Origin: Gemmatimonadota bacterium
GTDB taxonomy: Bacteria; Gemmatimonadota; Gemmatimonadetes; Gemmatimonadales; Gemmatimonadaceae
NCBI GenBank assembly: GCA_016194585.1
Contig: JACQBG010000018.1
Location: 1-54,919 of the forward strand
Direction of reading: 5' to 3'
DNA length: 54,919 nt
Positions 10,028 to 18,499 of this stretch are shown here, piece after piece; the stretch's first letter is position 1; every line of letters begins with the position of its first letter. The notes beneath the pieces were generated by a model that saw only the letters and a program-made list of their open reading frames with translations, had not been told where the DNA came from and did not search any database. A program made the translations under genes and the position numbers.

Positions 10028-10104
10028 GCGCTCGTAGCTCAATTGGATAGAGCATCTGACTACGGATCAGAAGGTTCGGGGTTCGAGTCCCTGCGAGCGC
10101 GCCA
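10028..10104 (+). tRNA. tRNA-Arg (ACG), CCA encoded
   Basis: Acceptor GCGCTCG/CGAGCGC, discriminator G and an encoded CCA at 10102-10104. Anticodon stem TCTGA/TCAGA with loop CTACGGA (anticodon ACG, read as ICG after deamination). T arm GGGGTTCGAGTCCC. It is the only tRNA in this window with an encoded CCA. Confidence 0.96.
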
Positions 10105-10137
10105 CCTCCGCCTGGCTGTGTGAGAGTCTACCGAACT

Positions 10138-10221
<84 letters not shown>

Positions 10222-10243
10222 ATGTTTACAGGTAGAGACTTAG

Positions 10244-10278
10244 AAAGCAGCCGTGCGATTCGTCGCCACGGCTGCTTT
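10244..10278 (+). terminator. Element-borne terminator behind tRNA-Pro
   Basis: A perfect 12-bp stem: AAAGCAGCCGTG (10244-10255) / CACGGCTGCTTT (10267-10278), 11-base loop. It sits just inside the element and would replace the original terminator of tRNA-Pro after integration. Confidence 0.75.
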
Positions 10279-10284
10279 CGCATA

Positions 10285-10303
10285 TACCCCACCCTTACCC
10301 CAC
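10285..10303. promoter_or_regulatory. Candidate integrase arm-type sites, left end
   Basis: Two direct copies of TACCCCAC (10285-10292 and, extended to TTACCCCAC, 10295-10303). The same word occurs as an inverted pair at 18129-18149 at the other end of the element. Repeats near both ends suggest arm-type binding sites of the tyrosine integrase or its accessory factor; this is inferred from position and identity only. Confidence 0.5.
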
Positions 10304-10410
10304 GAGCGACTGGCTGCCGGGTCGGCGACCAGCGGCCGCGCTGTCCGGAATTGGGATGGCCCTGCAACCACCGCGTGGCGCTCGCGACGACCGCACTTAC
10401 CTTCCCGCGT

Positions 10411-11268
10411 ATGAAACGTGACGGTCACGAGTCCGACGAGGGGGCTGGCGCGCCTTCATCGCGCGGCGTCGCCACGCGCCGTGTGGGCGTCGGGGAGTCG
10501 CCGCCGGGTCCACTCGCGCTCGCTGCATGGCCCAGAGGTCCGCGTATCACCGCCGTCGCAGTGTTGATCGTGTTGGTGGCCTACGCCGCGTCACCAGCAG
10601 CTCCGCGCCACGCACCTCGGCCGCATACCACGGAGAGCGCGGCCCCGGAAGCGCGACCGGACGACCTCATAGCGAAGTACACCAAGTGGCTGGCTTACCT
10701 GACCGCTGGCTTAGTAGGTACGGCAGCGGTGCAGATCGGCTTCCTGTTGCGCGCAGACCGGACCGCACGCATCTCCGCCGAGGCGGCGCGCGTAGCCGCT
10801 GACGCCGCCAAGGCAAGCGCGGACACGCTGCCGCAGGTCGAGCGGGCATACATGCTATTCGACAGCAAGGCGAGCCTGGGCGGCGCCCAGAACATCCGAC
10901 CCGGCATCAACCAGCCGGTGCAGTTCCGCAACTACGGCAAGACGCCCGCATTATGCGGTCCGCTCTACGCGCGATTCTACTTCTGCGAACCCGAACCCGA
11001 GCCACACCCCACTCTGTCGCACACCGAGCCGATTTCGAGCGTCAATGCGGGAGAACCGATGCAGTTAGAGCACCGCCCGCTCGAAGCGACGGAAGCGCAG
11101 TTCGAGCGGGCACGTCGAACGGGCGGCGGCCTGTTCCTCGTGGCGAAGCTCGTGTATTCCGATATTTTCGGTGCGAAGCACGAGACGGGCGTCTGCTTCA
11201 TGTGGGACGAGGGGGCGAGCGCGTTCTTCCTGTTCAACGGCGAGCATCGGCTCAACTACCACACGTAA
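10411..11268 (+). CDS. Membrane protein of unknown function (element cargo)
   Basis: A 285-residue protein. It has a basic/Gly-rich N-terminal ~40 residues, a first membrane helix ITAVAVLIVLVAYAA, a second around WLAYLTAGLVGTAAVQIGFLL, a coiled-coil ARISAEAARVAADAAKASAD, and a C-terminal soluble domain of ~150 residues. The layout of a helix pair, A/S-rich coil and VERAY beta domain is common in uncharacterised bacterial membrane proteins. The ATG at 10411 was chosen; an in-frame start at 10222 would add sequence over the terminator hairpin. The role within the element is unknown. Confidence 0.75.
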   Translation: MKRDGHESDEGAGAPSSRGVATRRVGVGESPPGPLALAAWPRGPRITAVAVLIVLVAYAASPAAPRHAPRPHTTESAAPEARPDDLIAKYTKWLAYLTAGLVGTAAVQIGFLLRADRTARISAEAARVAADAAKASADTLPQVERAYMLFDSKASLGGAQNIRPGINQPVQFRNYGKTPALCGPLYARFYFCEPEPEPHPTLSHTEPISSVNAGEPMQLEHRPLEATEAQFERARRTGGGLFLVAKLVYSDIFGAKHETGVCFMWDEGASAFFLFNGEHRLNYHT

Positions 11269-11657
11269 GGGAGAACCGCGCGGTTCCACGCGAGCGCTTC
11301 TCGAACGCCGCCGCACGCACGATTCGCGCGTTCCGGGGCTTCGAGCGCGCAGGCGGAGGACTCCGGCCTCGGGCAGCGCTCCGGTTCACGGCGGCGGCGC
11401 ATGACGATTCAGCTGGGGGTGTCAACGGCGCGCAGAGGTCGAGCGGTAGCAGCGGCTCAGGCTCTCGTTCGCGGAAGTCGCGGCACAATTGAGACACATC
11501 GTCTGGCGGCGCCCATACATCGGCGGTACACTTGCCGAGACTTTGCGAGAGCAGTGCCTGATGGGCGGCCGCTCATGTTCTGCGGCTCGGCACTCGAAGC
11601 GCGGGTCAACGTGCGAGCGACGATACGCCACCTTCCTCAATTCCGCGCGACGAACCG
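11269..11657. other. Non-coding stretch inside the element
   Basis: 389 bp between the membrane-protein and HD-protein genes. Short open frames on both strands have no recognisable product, no good ribosome site, and overlap each other. I see no clear hairpin terminator. It presumably holds the promoter of the HD gene. Confidence 0.4.
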
Positions 11658-13502
11658 ATGAATAGCCAGAGCGACGACTTGGACTCGGATCGATCTAACG
11701 AGTACAAGCTCGTGAAGATGATCCTGCAGCCTGTACGAGAGCGTTGGAGGCGAGGAATCAGGGATTTCGCGAAGCAGGCGCAGCTCGACCACCAATTTCA
11801 CCATAAGAAGAAGGTCATCCGGTCTGCATTGTATGGCGACATGGGATTCGACGAGGATGAGATGCGCCTTGTCGAATCGTTCTACTTGCAGCGCATGCGC
11901 CACATTTCGCAAATGGGATTGCTGCACCTAGTCTATCCCGACGCACGCCATTCACGCTTCGAGCACATGCTCGGCGTGCTTCACTCCCTGAAGGATCTCT
12001 TAGGCGCTGCACAGGCCGGCCACTTCAAGGACGGCCTTAGCGAAGTGCGGCGCAAAGAACTGCGCTTTGCCGCGCTCCTTCACGACATCGGCCACGGACC
12101 GTTCTCCCACACGACCGAAACGCTGCTGGAGCTCACCGGCATTGATGCGATCCTTCATCTCAGCGCCGACAACGAAGAAGAAGGCAAGACCAAGCACCAC
12201 GAACGACGTTGTCGGGATATGTTGCTCGACCTCGACGTCCAACTCGAGAATCTCGGAATCCTCAGCTACGGCCTCTCCGACTACTTCAGACATCAAGGGC
12301 TAGAGCCGTCAGTCGTCGCCGCGTTGGTCACGAGCGCGCGGTCGCACAAGCCGCTGAACCTGCTCAGCGGCGCGTTTGACGTTGACAAGGTCGACTACTT
12401 TCGCCGAGACGCCTTCTTTACTGGGACCCGCGGTGGTGGCGTTGATACTGACGCAATCCGCCGTGGCATGCGGCTTGTTGGGAACAGCGATGCGCTGGCA
12501 ATCGGCTTCGACAAGCGAATGGTCGTGCACCTGCTGCACGCGATGTACGGGCGAATCCAAGTTTACGCGGTCACCGCGTTCCATCCCGTCGTCCGCACCG
12601 CGTCCGCATTGCTGCTTGTCGCGGGGGACCTTGCCCTGCGAGCGCTTCCTGCCGACGCCGCGGCCCTGATACTCGTGAACCTCGAGCTGATGAATGATCG
12701 CGAGTTGCTGACGGTGCTCGATACCGCGGCGCGTGAGTGCGAGGGTGCGGATGGCGCTCTGCTCCAGCGTGTCCTGCAGCGAATCGAGATGCGCCGCCTG
12801 CCGAAGCGACTTGTGACGCTATCCCCGCAGGAATTCGAATCCGTACTTGGCGAGGCGATTCCTACGCTCAGCCAACTCGGCGGCCGCGGAAGACTGCCGC
12901 CGCTCGTGTACTGCCGCGTCTCAACCATAGCGGACGGAAAGTACTCTCAGTACCTGTCGGAGGACTCAACTCCCGACGACCTCGTCATTGTGGAGATGAC
13001 ACCGGCAGATGCCTGGAGAAGCGCTGGTGCGGAGCCGTCGGCCAAGTCGGAACTCGACAGCCTGTGCGACATCTTGCTATGCGATGAGTCTCCCGGAAGG
13101 CCAATCAGCTTGGCCGACTGGCTTGACGCGAACTCCGGGCCTGATTCCGCTAAGCTGATAGCCGAGTCGTTGCAGGCCTATCGACGCGCGACTTGGAGAG
13201 GGCTTGTTCTCGTTCCAGCCACGCTGAAACACCGACTCGCCGAGTTGGGCTTGGTACAGCAGTTCTTGAAGGATCTGGGCAGGTGTCTGAAGCAGCCAGA
13301 GAACTGCTTGCCGTATGTGCGGAGCCGCGGATCCAAGCGCGTGCTCGACGAAGTGAGCAGGATTGTGCTGGATTGGCGATTGCGGCTAGAGAGCCAAGAC
13401 CAGAACAGGGCAGCCCGTTCGGCTCGCCCGAAGGCCAAGGTCAGATCGAAAAAGAAGCCGCCTTCCCCTCGAAAGGGGAAAGCGGCGCGAAAGCGGCGCT
13501 AA
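11658..13502 (+). CDS. SAMHD1-like HD-domain phosphohydrolase (element cargo)
   Basis: A 614-residue predicted metal-dependent phosphohydrolase. The HD metal ligands are visible: RFEH (His103) after a DARHS turn, LLHDIGHGPFSH (His142-Asp143), and DVDKVDYFRRD (Asp243), which closely matches the same segment of the dNTP triphosphohydrolase SAMHD1. Residues ~280-575 are an unrecognised helical region, and the tail is Lys/Arg rich (KKKPPSPRKGKAARKRR). Bacterial dNTPases deplete nucleotides, and some protect against phage; a defence role here is inferred from location. GC content and codon use look lower than in the flanking chromosome. Confidence 0.85.
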   Translation: MNSQSDDLDSDRSNEYKLVKMILQPVRERWRRGIRDFAKQAQLDHQFHHKKKVIRSALYGDMGFDEDEMRLVESFYLQRMRHISQMGLLHLVYPDARHSRFEHMLGVLHSLKDLLGAAQAGHFKDGLSEVRRKELRFAALLHDIGHGPFSHTTETLLELTGIDAILHLSADNEEEGKTKHHERRCRDMLLDLDVQLENLGILSYGLSDYFRHQGLEPSVVAALVTSARSHKPLNLLSGAFDVDKVDYFRRDAFFTGTRGGGVDTDAIRRGMRLVGNSDALAIGFDKRMVVHLLHAMYGRIQVYAVTAFHPVVRTASALLLVAGDLALRALPADAAALILVNLELMNDRELLTVLDTAARECEGADGALLQRVLQRIEMRRLPKRLVTLSPQEFESVLGEAIPTLSQLGGRGRLPPLVYCRVSTIADGKYSQYLSEDSTPDDLVIVEMTPADAWRSAGAEPSAKSELDSLCDILLCDESPGRPISLADWLDANSGPDSAKLIAESLQAYRRATWRGLVLVPATLKHRLAELGLVQQFLKDLGRCLKQPENCLPYVRSRGSKRVLDEVSRIVLDWRLRLESQDQNRAARSARPKAKVRSKKKPPSPRKGKAARKRR

Positions 13503-13515
13503 CAGACGCCGAGCG

Positions 13516-13755
13516 TTACCGCGTCGTGATCGCGAGCAATTCCTTCCCCGATTTGAGAGGACGCACTAGGCCGGACTGCAATGCGTCCGCCAGGCTTGCA
13601 TCAATGCTGTGGGTCGCAAAACCCAGTTGACGAAGTGCGCGTGCGACATCTGTTCGCTTCGCCACGAGTTCGGCATCGGCATCGGCGTCCACGGCGACGT
13701 TCGCGTGGATGATGATTTGCGCGACGACGTTGGCGACGCTTGGTACTGGGCTCAT
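13516..13755 (-). CDS. Small hypothetical protein of the element
   Basis: 79 residues from the ATG at 13753-13755 (MSPVPSVANVVAQIIIHANV); an alternative ATG at 13782 adds 9 residues. No family is recognised. It contains an acidic repeat VDADADAEL and a helix that resembles a short helical bundle. It is convergent with the HD gene, with stop codons 13 bp apart. It may be real because the codon pattern is even, but the evidence is modest. Confidence 0.45.
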   Translation of the reverse strand: MSPVPSVANVVAQIIIHANVAVDADADAELVAKRTDVARALRQLGFATHSIDASLADALQSGLVRPLKSGKELLAITTR

Positions 13756-14094
13756 GGGTTTCTCACGTGAGAGTCGCATCATTCATCCGAGGCGCGGAGA
13801 CAGGGGGTGCGCCGTGACGGGGTAAACGTGGCGCTCCGGCCGGGCGGTCGCAAGAGCCAATTCCGGACACGCCCCTCGTAGTTATAACGACCTGAGTAGA
13901 GGAATGTTTCACGTCGGCCCCGGGCTGACACGGCCAACGCATTGTGCCGCCGGGCAACTCCTGCGGAATTCATCGGCAGATGACGACCGAACTTGAGCGG
14001 GTGAACCGCCGCACCGCAACACCAAACGGGTGCGCAGAGGCACCGAACGCGAGTCCTGGCACAAGGCGGGACTCCGACCGTTCGCCCACCCCTA
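13756..14094. other. Non-coding stretch inside the element
   Basis: 339 bp between two minus-strand genes. It contains an AT-rich patch with the 8-bp palindrome GTTATAAC near 13881, unlike the GC-rich surroundings; this may be a promoter for the 79-residue gene. No convincing coding frame. Confidence 0.35.
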
Positions 14095-14487
14095 TCACAT
14101 TTCTGTCGAGCGCCTCTCGGCGGGCGCCGACGCGCCTTCCGGCGGCATCATGATGACACCCGTGATGCGGCGCGCATCGACCTCGACAGTCCGATCCGAA
14201 TCGGCGGAACCCAACCCGTATCGCGCGAGAAACTCAATTGAACGCAGCCGGTCGCACGCCGCCGCCGTCTCGTCGCACGCGATGGCCACAGCGACAGGGA
14301 GCAGCGCCTCGAGCGAATCTCGCATCGTCGCGCGCAGGGCGTCCTTGGGGCGACCAGGACCACCCCGATTCGGGCCTCCATTGCGCAGTGCGCCGCCGTG
14401 CGGCATCGGGACGAGACCGCCAACTGGCGCGCCCGACAGCCGTGCATTCACCGTGGTTTCTGATTGTCCCGTCACACGCTTACTCAT
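14095..14487 (-). CDS. GRP-motif protein, small-terminase-like or DNA-binding
   Basis: 130 residues. The centre reads GPGRPKDALRATMRDSLEAL followed by a helical domain ending RLRSIEFLARYGLG, a pattern common in phage and satellite proteins near terminase or replication genes. The ATG at 14485-14487 overlaps the RepA-like gene stop by 8 bp, so it is the last gene of the minus-strand operon. The function is not known; small terminase is only one possibility. Confidence 0.65.
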   Translation of the reverse strand: MSKRVTGQSETTVNARLSGAPVGGLVPMPHGGALRNGGPNRGGPGRPKDALRATMRDSLEALLPVAVAIACDETAAACDRLRSIEFLARYGLGSADSDRTVEVDARRITGVIMMPPEGASAPAERRSTEM

Positions 14488-15796
14488 CCAGCGCGTCCCA
14501 GAACGTTTCGAGCGTGTCATCGCGTTCCGGCAATCCGTCTCGTTCCGGCACGGTCGCACTACCGGATTGAGCGGACTGGCCGGAACGGTGGATTGCCCGA
14601 AGGCTGTATACGGAACCTGTACCGTATCCCACGCGGTCGCGTTGCACACCTTGGCGGCGGGCCGCGCGCCTGACGGTACGTTCGGCGAAGCCCGCGCTAC
14701 GGGCCGCGAGCATGACCTGATCGGCTCGGGCTTTCTGCTCTGGTTGGGATTTGAGGAAATCGACCAGCCACTCCCCGCAGTCCACGCGGTCGTCGCGCAC
14801 GTCGGCGTCCTCGTACGTCGCCGCGAGCAACTCGTCCGCCGAGAGCGGAAGTTCCTCACCCCACTCTAGCACAGACGTTTCGATGCCGTGCGGCGCGTCC
14901 GCTGTCGGCGGCAGGAGGGCTCCCACGATGCGGAAGGCTCGCGCTGGCGCCTTCTGGCCGTTCGAAAGTTTGGCGGCAGCCAGCACTTTGTACCCTACCT
15001 CGCTCGGGTGGTCAGTGACAGTCCATACTGCGCGAGCGGCAGCCGCGAACGCGATGCTGCCGCCCCCTTTCAAGAGCGCTCTTTCGCCTCGGCCTTTGTT
15101 GAAGTGCCGTATCACCAGCACGGCGACGCCGTTGCGCTGGGCGAGGCGCGCCAGCGGCTGCAGGGCCTGGCGCGAAGCCGCGTCGTTGTTCGTGTCGGTC
15201 CGCGTCGGCAAGACCAGCGACAGCGGATCAACAACGAGAAGGCGAACTGGATTACCGGTCTCGTGAAGCTCGACGAACTTCTCCTCTATCAGGGCGACGT
15301 GCTCAGTACTCACCTCACCCGGGGTACCATCTCCTCGGTCGACTCCCTCGACGAGATGCACGCGCTCCAGGTCGGCGCCCGCCGCCTCGAGCCGTGGGCG
15401 GATAGTGTCGTTCGGGTCCTCCTCGTAGGACAGCCAGAGCACGTCAGTCGGCGTTGTCGCAAGGCAGCCAGGAAGCGGTCGGCCGGTCGTTAGTGCCGCC
15501 GCGATCGATGTGGCCACGTGTGACTTACCATCCCCCGGAAAGCCATCCATGATGGTGAGCTTCCCCGCGGGCAGCCACTTCGGCCACAACCACGTCACTG
15601 TCCTCGCAGCGAATTCCTTGGCCGTTCGGGTTATCAGCCGCGCGGGCGCGCGCGGCGGCGCGGGAAGGGCACTCCCGTCCTCTTCAACACGGGGAAGACG
15701 ACGAGCACCATCGCACGGTGCCGCTATGTTGCGGCCAATGGTCTTACGGCTGCGCGCGTTGAGCAGGGCGGCGACCTCGTCACCGTTGGAGTTCAC
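14480..15796 (-). CDS. RepA-like AAA ATPase/helicase of the element
   Basis: A 438-residue RecA-fold ATPase of the AAA_25/RepA type found in plasmids and integrative elements. Walker A GFPGDGKS lies at residues ~85-92 after the RTVTWLWPKWLPAGKLT lead-in; Walker B VRLLVVDPLSLV is near 185-196; the H-F-N-K-G motif follows. The GTG at 15794-15796 overlaps the preceding gene by four bases (GTGA). The open frame goes further upstream but only as low-complexity sequence. It probably supports replication of the element. Confidence 0.88.
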   Translation of the reverse strand: MNSNGDEVAALLNARSRKTIGRNIAAPCDGARRLPRVEEDGSALPAPPRAPARLITRTAKEFAARTVTWLWPKWLPAGKLTIMDGFPGDGKSHVATSIAAALTTGRPLPGCLATTPTDVLWLSYEEDPNDTIRPRLEAAGADLERVHLVEGVDRGDGTPGEVSTEHVALIEEKFVELHETGNPVRLLVVDPLSLVLPTRTDTNNDAASRQALQPLARLAQRNGVAVLVIRHFNKGRGERALLKGGGSIAFAAAARAVWTVTDHPSEVGYKVLAAAKLSNGQKAPARAFRIVGALLPPTADAPHGIETSVLEWGEELPLSADELLAATYEDADVRDDRVDCGEWLVDFLKSQPEQKARADQVMLAARSAGFAERTVRRAARRQGVQRDRVGYGTGSVYSLRAIHRSGQSAQSGSATVPERDGLPERDDTLETFWDALDE

Positions 15797-16140
15797 GAGG
15801 GCCTCCGTGCGCGCGCAGCCGCGACGATGATCTCCGCTGCGCGCCGGAACCAGTACCGCGCGTGGCCGGGCAGCCCGTCTCGGAGCGCATCGAGTCCGTT
15901 CGCCTCGCACTGTGCCGCGTGCAGCAATGGATCGTTTCGCCACGTGCTCGACCGCGATGGGTCCTGTCCCCGATAACGCGCTTGCACCTCCGCGCGCCAA
16001 AGCCGCAACGCCCCGGGCGGAGAGGGCGGCGCGCCATCTTCCGTAGCGCCGTATGCGCGCGCGGCAAGGGTGGGACGCTCGCGGCTAGCGGTGTCTACGA
16101 GCGCATCCGCTGTTTGTTGCTCCACCGACGTAGCGGTCAT
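15793..16140 (-). CDS. Hypothetical element protein, 115 residues
   Basis: No family is recognised. The product is polar, with Trp/Arg-rich stretches (LRLWRAEVQARYRGQD, GHARYWFRRAAEIIV). Both ends overlap neighbours by four bases (ATGA upstream, GTGA downstream), which strongly supports it as a real gene. Its place directly before the RepA-like ATPase suggests a replication accessory role, but that is inference. Confidence 0.7.
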   Translation of the reverse strand: MTATSVEQQTADALVDTASRERPTLAARAYGATEDGAPPSPPGALRLWRAEVQARYRGQDPSRSSTWRNDPLLHAAQCEANGLDALRDGLPGHARYWFRRAAEIIVAAARARRPS

Positions 16141-16316
16141 TCGTCATCCACGTTGGGGAAGCGACGGAAGAGCTCATCGATGGTCGCCACCAAGCGCAGC
16201 GCCGTCTGGCTGTCGACGTGCTGCGACGGGCTCTTGCGCATCATCCACTCGCGCAGCGCGTCCACGTCGGCCTTGGTGAGCAGCCTGATCGGCTCCTGGG
16301 GCTCGAGGCCGCTCAT
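16137..16316 (-). CDS. Small element protein, 59 residues
   Basis: Starts MSGLEPQEPIRLLTKADVDA and ends RRFPNVDDE. No known family. It is supported by ATGA overlaps at both ends (with the HTH gene at 16313-16316 and the 115-residue gene at 16137-16140) and by an amphipathic-helix composition. It falls in a tightly packed operon where every gene pair overlaps. Confidence 0.7.
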   Translation of the reverse strand: MSGLEPQEPIRLLTKADVDALREWMMRKSPSQHVDSQTALRLVATIDELFRRFPNVDDE

Positions 16317-16561
16317 GACCGCACCTCCGACCGACCATCGTCAGCGGTCGAACGGCGCACGCGGTGGGAGGTGCTCCACGCGGTGAGATCAGCTACGCGG
16401 TATACCACTACTCGCGCGTACTTGATGAACGGTGGACCGCCCCCTACCGAGCGGTACTTGTTCAACGTCGCCGGAGCGAGACCGAGGTACCGGGCGGCCT
16501 CCGGTGTGCGCAAGAGGCGCTCATCCGGATTGGGGGCACAAAAAAACTCGTCTTGTTGCAT
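16313..16561 (-). CDS. Excisionase/MerR-like helix-turn-helix protein
   Basis: 82 residues. RLLRTPEAARYLGLAPATLN is a winged helix-turn-helix of the AlpA/Xis type, followed by GGGPPFIKYARVVVYRVADL, the usual wing. The ATG at 16559-16561 has AAGGAG six bases before it, so I prefer it over an ATG 42 bases upstream. It lies between the integrase and the replication operon, as excisionases do. It may set the direction of recombination or regulate the operon. Confidence 0.85.
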   Translation of the reverse strand: MQQDEFFCAPNPDERLLRTPEAARYLGLAPATLNKYRSVGGGPPFIKYARVVVYRVADLTAWSTSHRVRRSTADDGRSEVRS

Positions 16562-16786
16562 CGGCAGCTCCTTCACACCAAGAGGTGTGAGAGTTGACGA
16601 CACAACGCCACGAGTTAGCGTCGGTCAGATGGGTTGTTTGTCAGCTACTGCTCGCCCGAACGTTCCTGCAGCATCGGATGAAGGGTCGACACGGGCGCCA
16701 TGAACTATCGCCACGACCTGCCACCGCAGTCAATCCCCGGTGCTCCTTCGGGGGTTTGTTGTGCCGGTACCGCCACGCGGGCCGGG

Positions 16787-18094
16787 TCATCCGCGCCGAC
16801 CTCTCACGCCACGACCCTTCACTCTCACACCTGCGCGGAGTGGCGTAACGGGCGTGCGCTCGCCCGCCAGCTGCGCCTCGAGCGCGGCGGATGTGATGTT
16901 CGCCGCTCGCTTCAACGGGTCGTTGCCGATATGTGCGTATCGCGCCGTGCTCGACACGTCGCGATGACCAATCAACTGGCCGGTAGTGTACAGTGGAGTT
17001 CCGCCCTCCATCGACGCCGAGGCGAAAGTGTGCCGCAAGTCATGTTCGCGAACGTCGGCAAGGCCAGCAGCATGGCGGATAGCGTGCCACACGTGCTTAA
17101 TCTCGACCAGCGGCGCATTCGGACGTCGTCCGTGAAACACAAATGGTGAACCGTCGACACGAGGAAGCCGTCGCAGGACTTCGACGGCCGCATCGCCGAC
17201 GGGGCGCCGCGACCGCCCTCCCTTCGTCTCGCTGAGCAATACGACGCCGTTGTCCAGATCGATGGCGTCCCAGCGTAGCGACAACACTTCCTGCTCGCGC
17301 CACCCACTCAGCAATAAGAACCGAATCGCCGCGATGGCCCACGGATTCGCCGGGCGCATCGTCGTCTGCTTCTTGCCGCCTCGTTGCACGGCGTACGCGG
17401 CGCGCTTGGGGTCGGGCGGAATGCCCTCACGCTCCGCGCGGTTGAGCGTCTCGCCAAGGCGGGCGATCTCCTCAGCGGTTAAGAACCGCTCCTTGGCGCG
17501 CTCAGGGAAGTAGTCGATGCCCTTCGTGGGCGACGTGCCCTCTGGCACCTCGCCGCGCGTCTCAGCCCAGCTGAAGACGGTGCGGAGCAGCCGAAGCGCG
17601 CGGTTCGCGACGACGGGCGCGCGCGTGCCAAGTCTCGTGTGCCAGCGCGCCACCTTCCCGCGCTGAAGGTCGCGTGCCGCGATGTTTCCGAATGCTGGGA
17701 CGATTTCCATATCCAACAGGCGGCGGTACTCTCGGACGGTGCTCGCCTTCCGGCGCCTCTCCCACTCGTCGATGAACCCGTGCGCCAGCTGCTCGACGGT
17801 GCGCGCTTCGCGGCTCGCACGACGTTCGGCCGCCACGTCCACCCCCAGCGCCCAGCGCGACAACATCTCGCGGGCCTTGCCCCGTGCTTCCTCGACAGTC
17901 AGCACGGGGTGCCGTCCGATCACATGGGTGGTGTCTTGCCGGTTCGCTCGACCGCCCTTGCGGAGCCGTACAGCGTACGTGACCACGCCCTTGGGCGTGA
18001 CGCCAACCCGAAAGCCAGGAAGCGCGTCGTCGTCGAGCCAGTAGAGGCGGTCCTTCGGGCGGAGCCCATGTATTTTCTGCCGCGAGAACCGCAT
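16787..18094 (-). CDS. P4-type tyrosine integrase
   Basis: A 435-residue site-specific recombinase. An N-terminal DUF4102-like domain (GFRVGVTPKGVVTYAVRLRK, residues ~28-48) is followed by a core-binding domain (~95-190) and the catalytic domain with Arg in LLSGWREQEVLSLRW, HDLRH, GHRDVSSTARY (His and the nucleophile Tyr). All catalytic residues are present, so it is likely active. It lies 150 bp from the right attachment copy at 18245. Family members commonly use tRNA genes. Confidence 0.95.
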   Translation of the reverse strand: MRFSRQKIHGLRPKDRLYWLDDDALPGFRVGVTPKGVVTYAVRLRKGGRANRQDTTHVIGRHPVLTVEEARGKAREMLSRWALGVDVAAERRASREARTVEQLAHGFIDEWERRRKASTVREYRRLLDMEIVPAFGNIAARDLQRGKVARWHTRLGTRAPVVANRALRLLRTVFSWAETRGEVPEGTSPTKGIDYFPERAKERFLTAEEIARLGETLNRAEREGIPPDPKRAAYAVQRGGKKQTTMRPANPWAIAAIRFLLLSGWREQEVLSLRWDAIDLDNGVVLLSETKGGRSRRPVGDAAVEVLRRLPRVDGSPFVFHGRRPNAPLVEIKHVWHAIRHAAGLADVREHDLRHTFASASMEGGTPLYTTGQLIGHRDVSSTARYAHIGNDPLKRAANITSAALEAQLAGERTPVTPLRAGVRVKGRGVRGRRG

Positions 18095-18128
18095 ACCCGC
18101 CCCCTCTCGGTTTCCCCGTTACCCCTCC

Positions 18129-18149
18129 ATTACCCCACGGTGGGGTAAT
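18129..18149. promoter_or_regulatory. Palindrome upstream of the integrase, candidate arm site or operator
   Basis: Perfect arms ATTACCCCAC (18129-18138) and GTGGGGTAAT (18140-18149) around one base. It lies 35 bp upstream of the integrase start and repeats the TTACCCCAC word seen twice near the left end (10285-10303). A partly matching GTTACCCCTCC is at 18118. It may be an integrase binding site, an operator, or both. Confidence 0.6.
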
Positions 18150-18244
18150 CTAGAGAAACGTCGAGAAATGACAACGGGTGCGTTTCACCAATGAAATGGC
18201 GACGCATGCACGCTCGGGTAATGCCCGGAAATCAGATACCTCAA

Positions 18245-18298
<54 letters not shown>

Positions 18299-18324
18299 TG
18301 ATTGATTTTGATACTGTTACGAGA

Positions 18325-18358
18325 AGCGCCCTGCGGTCTCGCCGCCGGGCGCTTTTTC
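18325..18358 (+). terminator. Terminator behind tRNA-Pro copy 2
   Basis: Stem AGCGCCC (18325-18331) / GGGCGCT (18347-18353) followed by a T-run. Its sequence is unrelated to the terminators behind copies 1 and 3. Confidence 0.7.
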
Positions 18359-18499
18359 TTGTTGGGAGCCTATTGGTAGCCATTCGCGCAACGTTCGACG
18401 GTGCGAGCGCATGGCTTTCGCCGCGCACCGCGCGCTCCCCGCGCGACGGACCCGAGCTGGCGTGTTGTAGGCCAGCCCCCTCGGGAGTAGGTTCTTCGC

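Noticed and set aside
10222-10410. Upstream extension of the membrane protein to 10222
   Set aside because: It would cover the terminator hairpin and arm-site repeats; the sequence is not hydrophobic or conserved looking. The ATG at 10411 is more plausible.
14030-14869. 279-codon plus-strand frame opposite the GRP-motif and RepA-like genes
   Set aside because: Antisense to two overlapping minus genes in the tightly packed operon; no recognisable domain.
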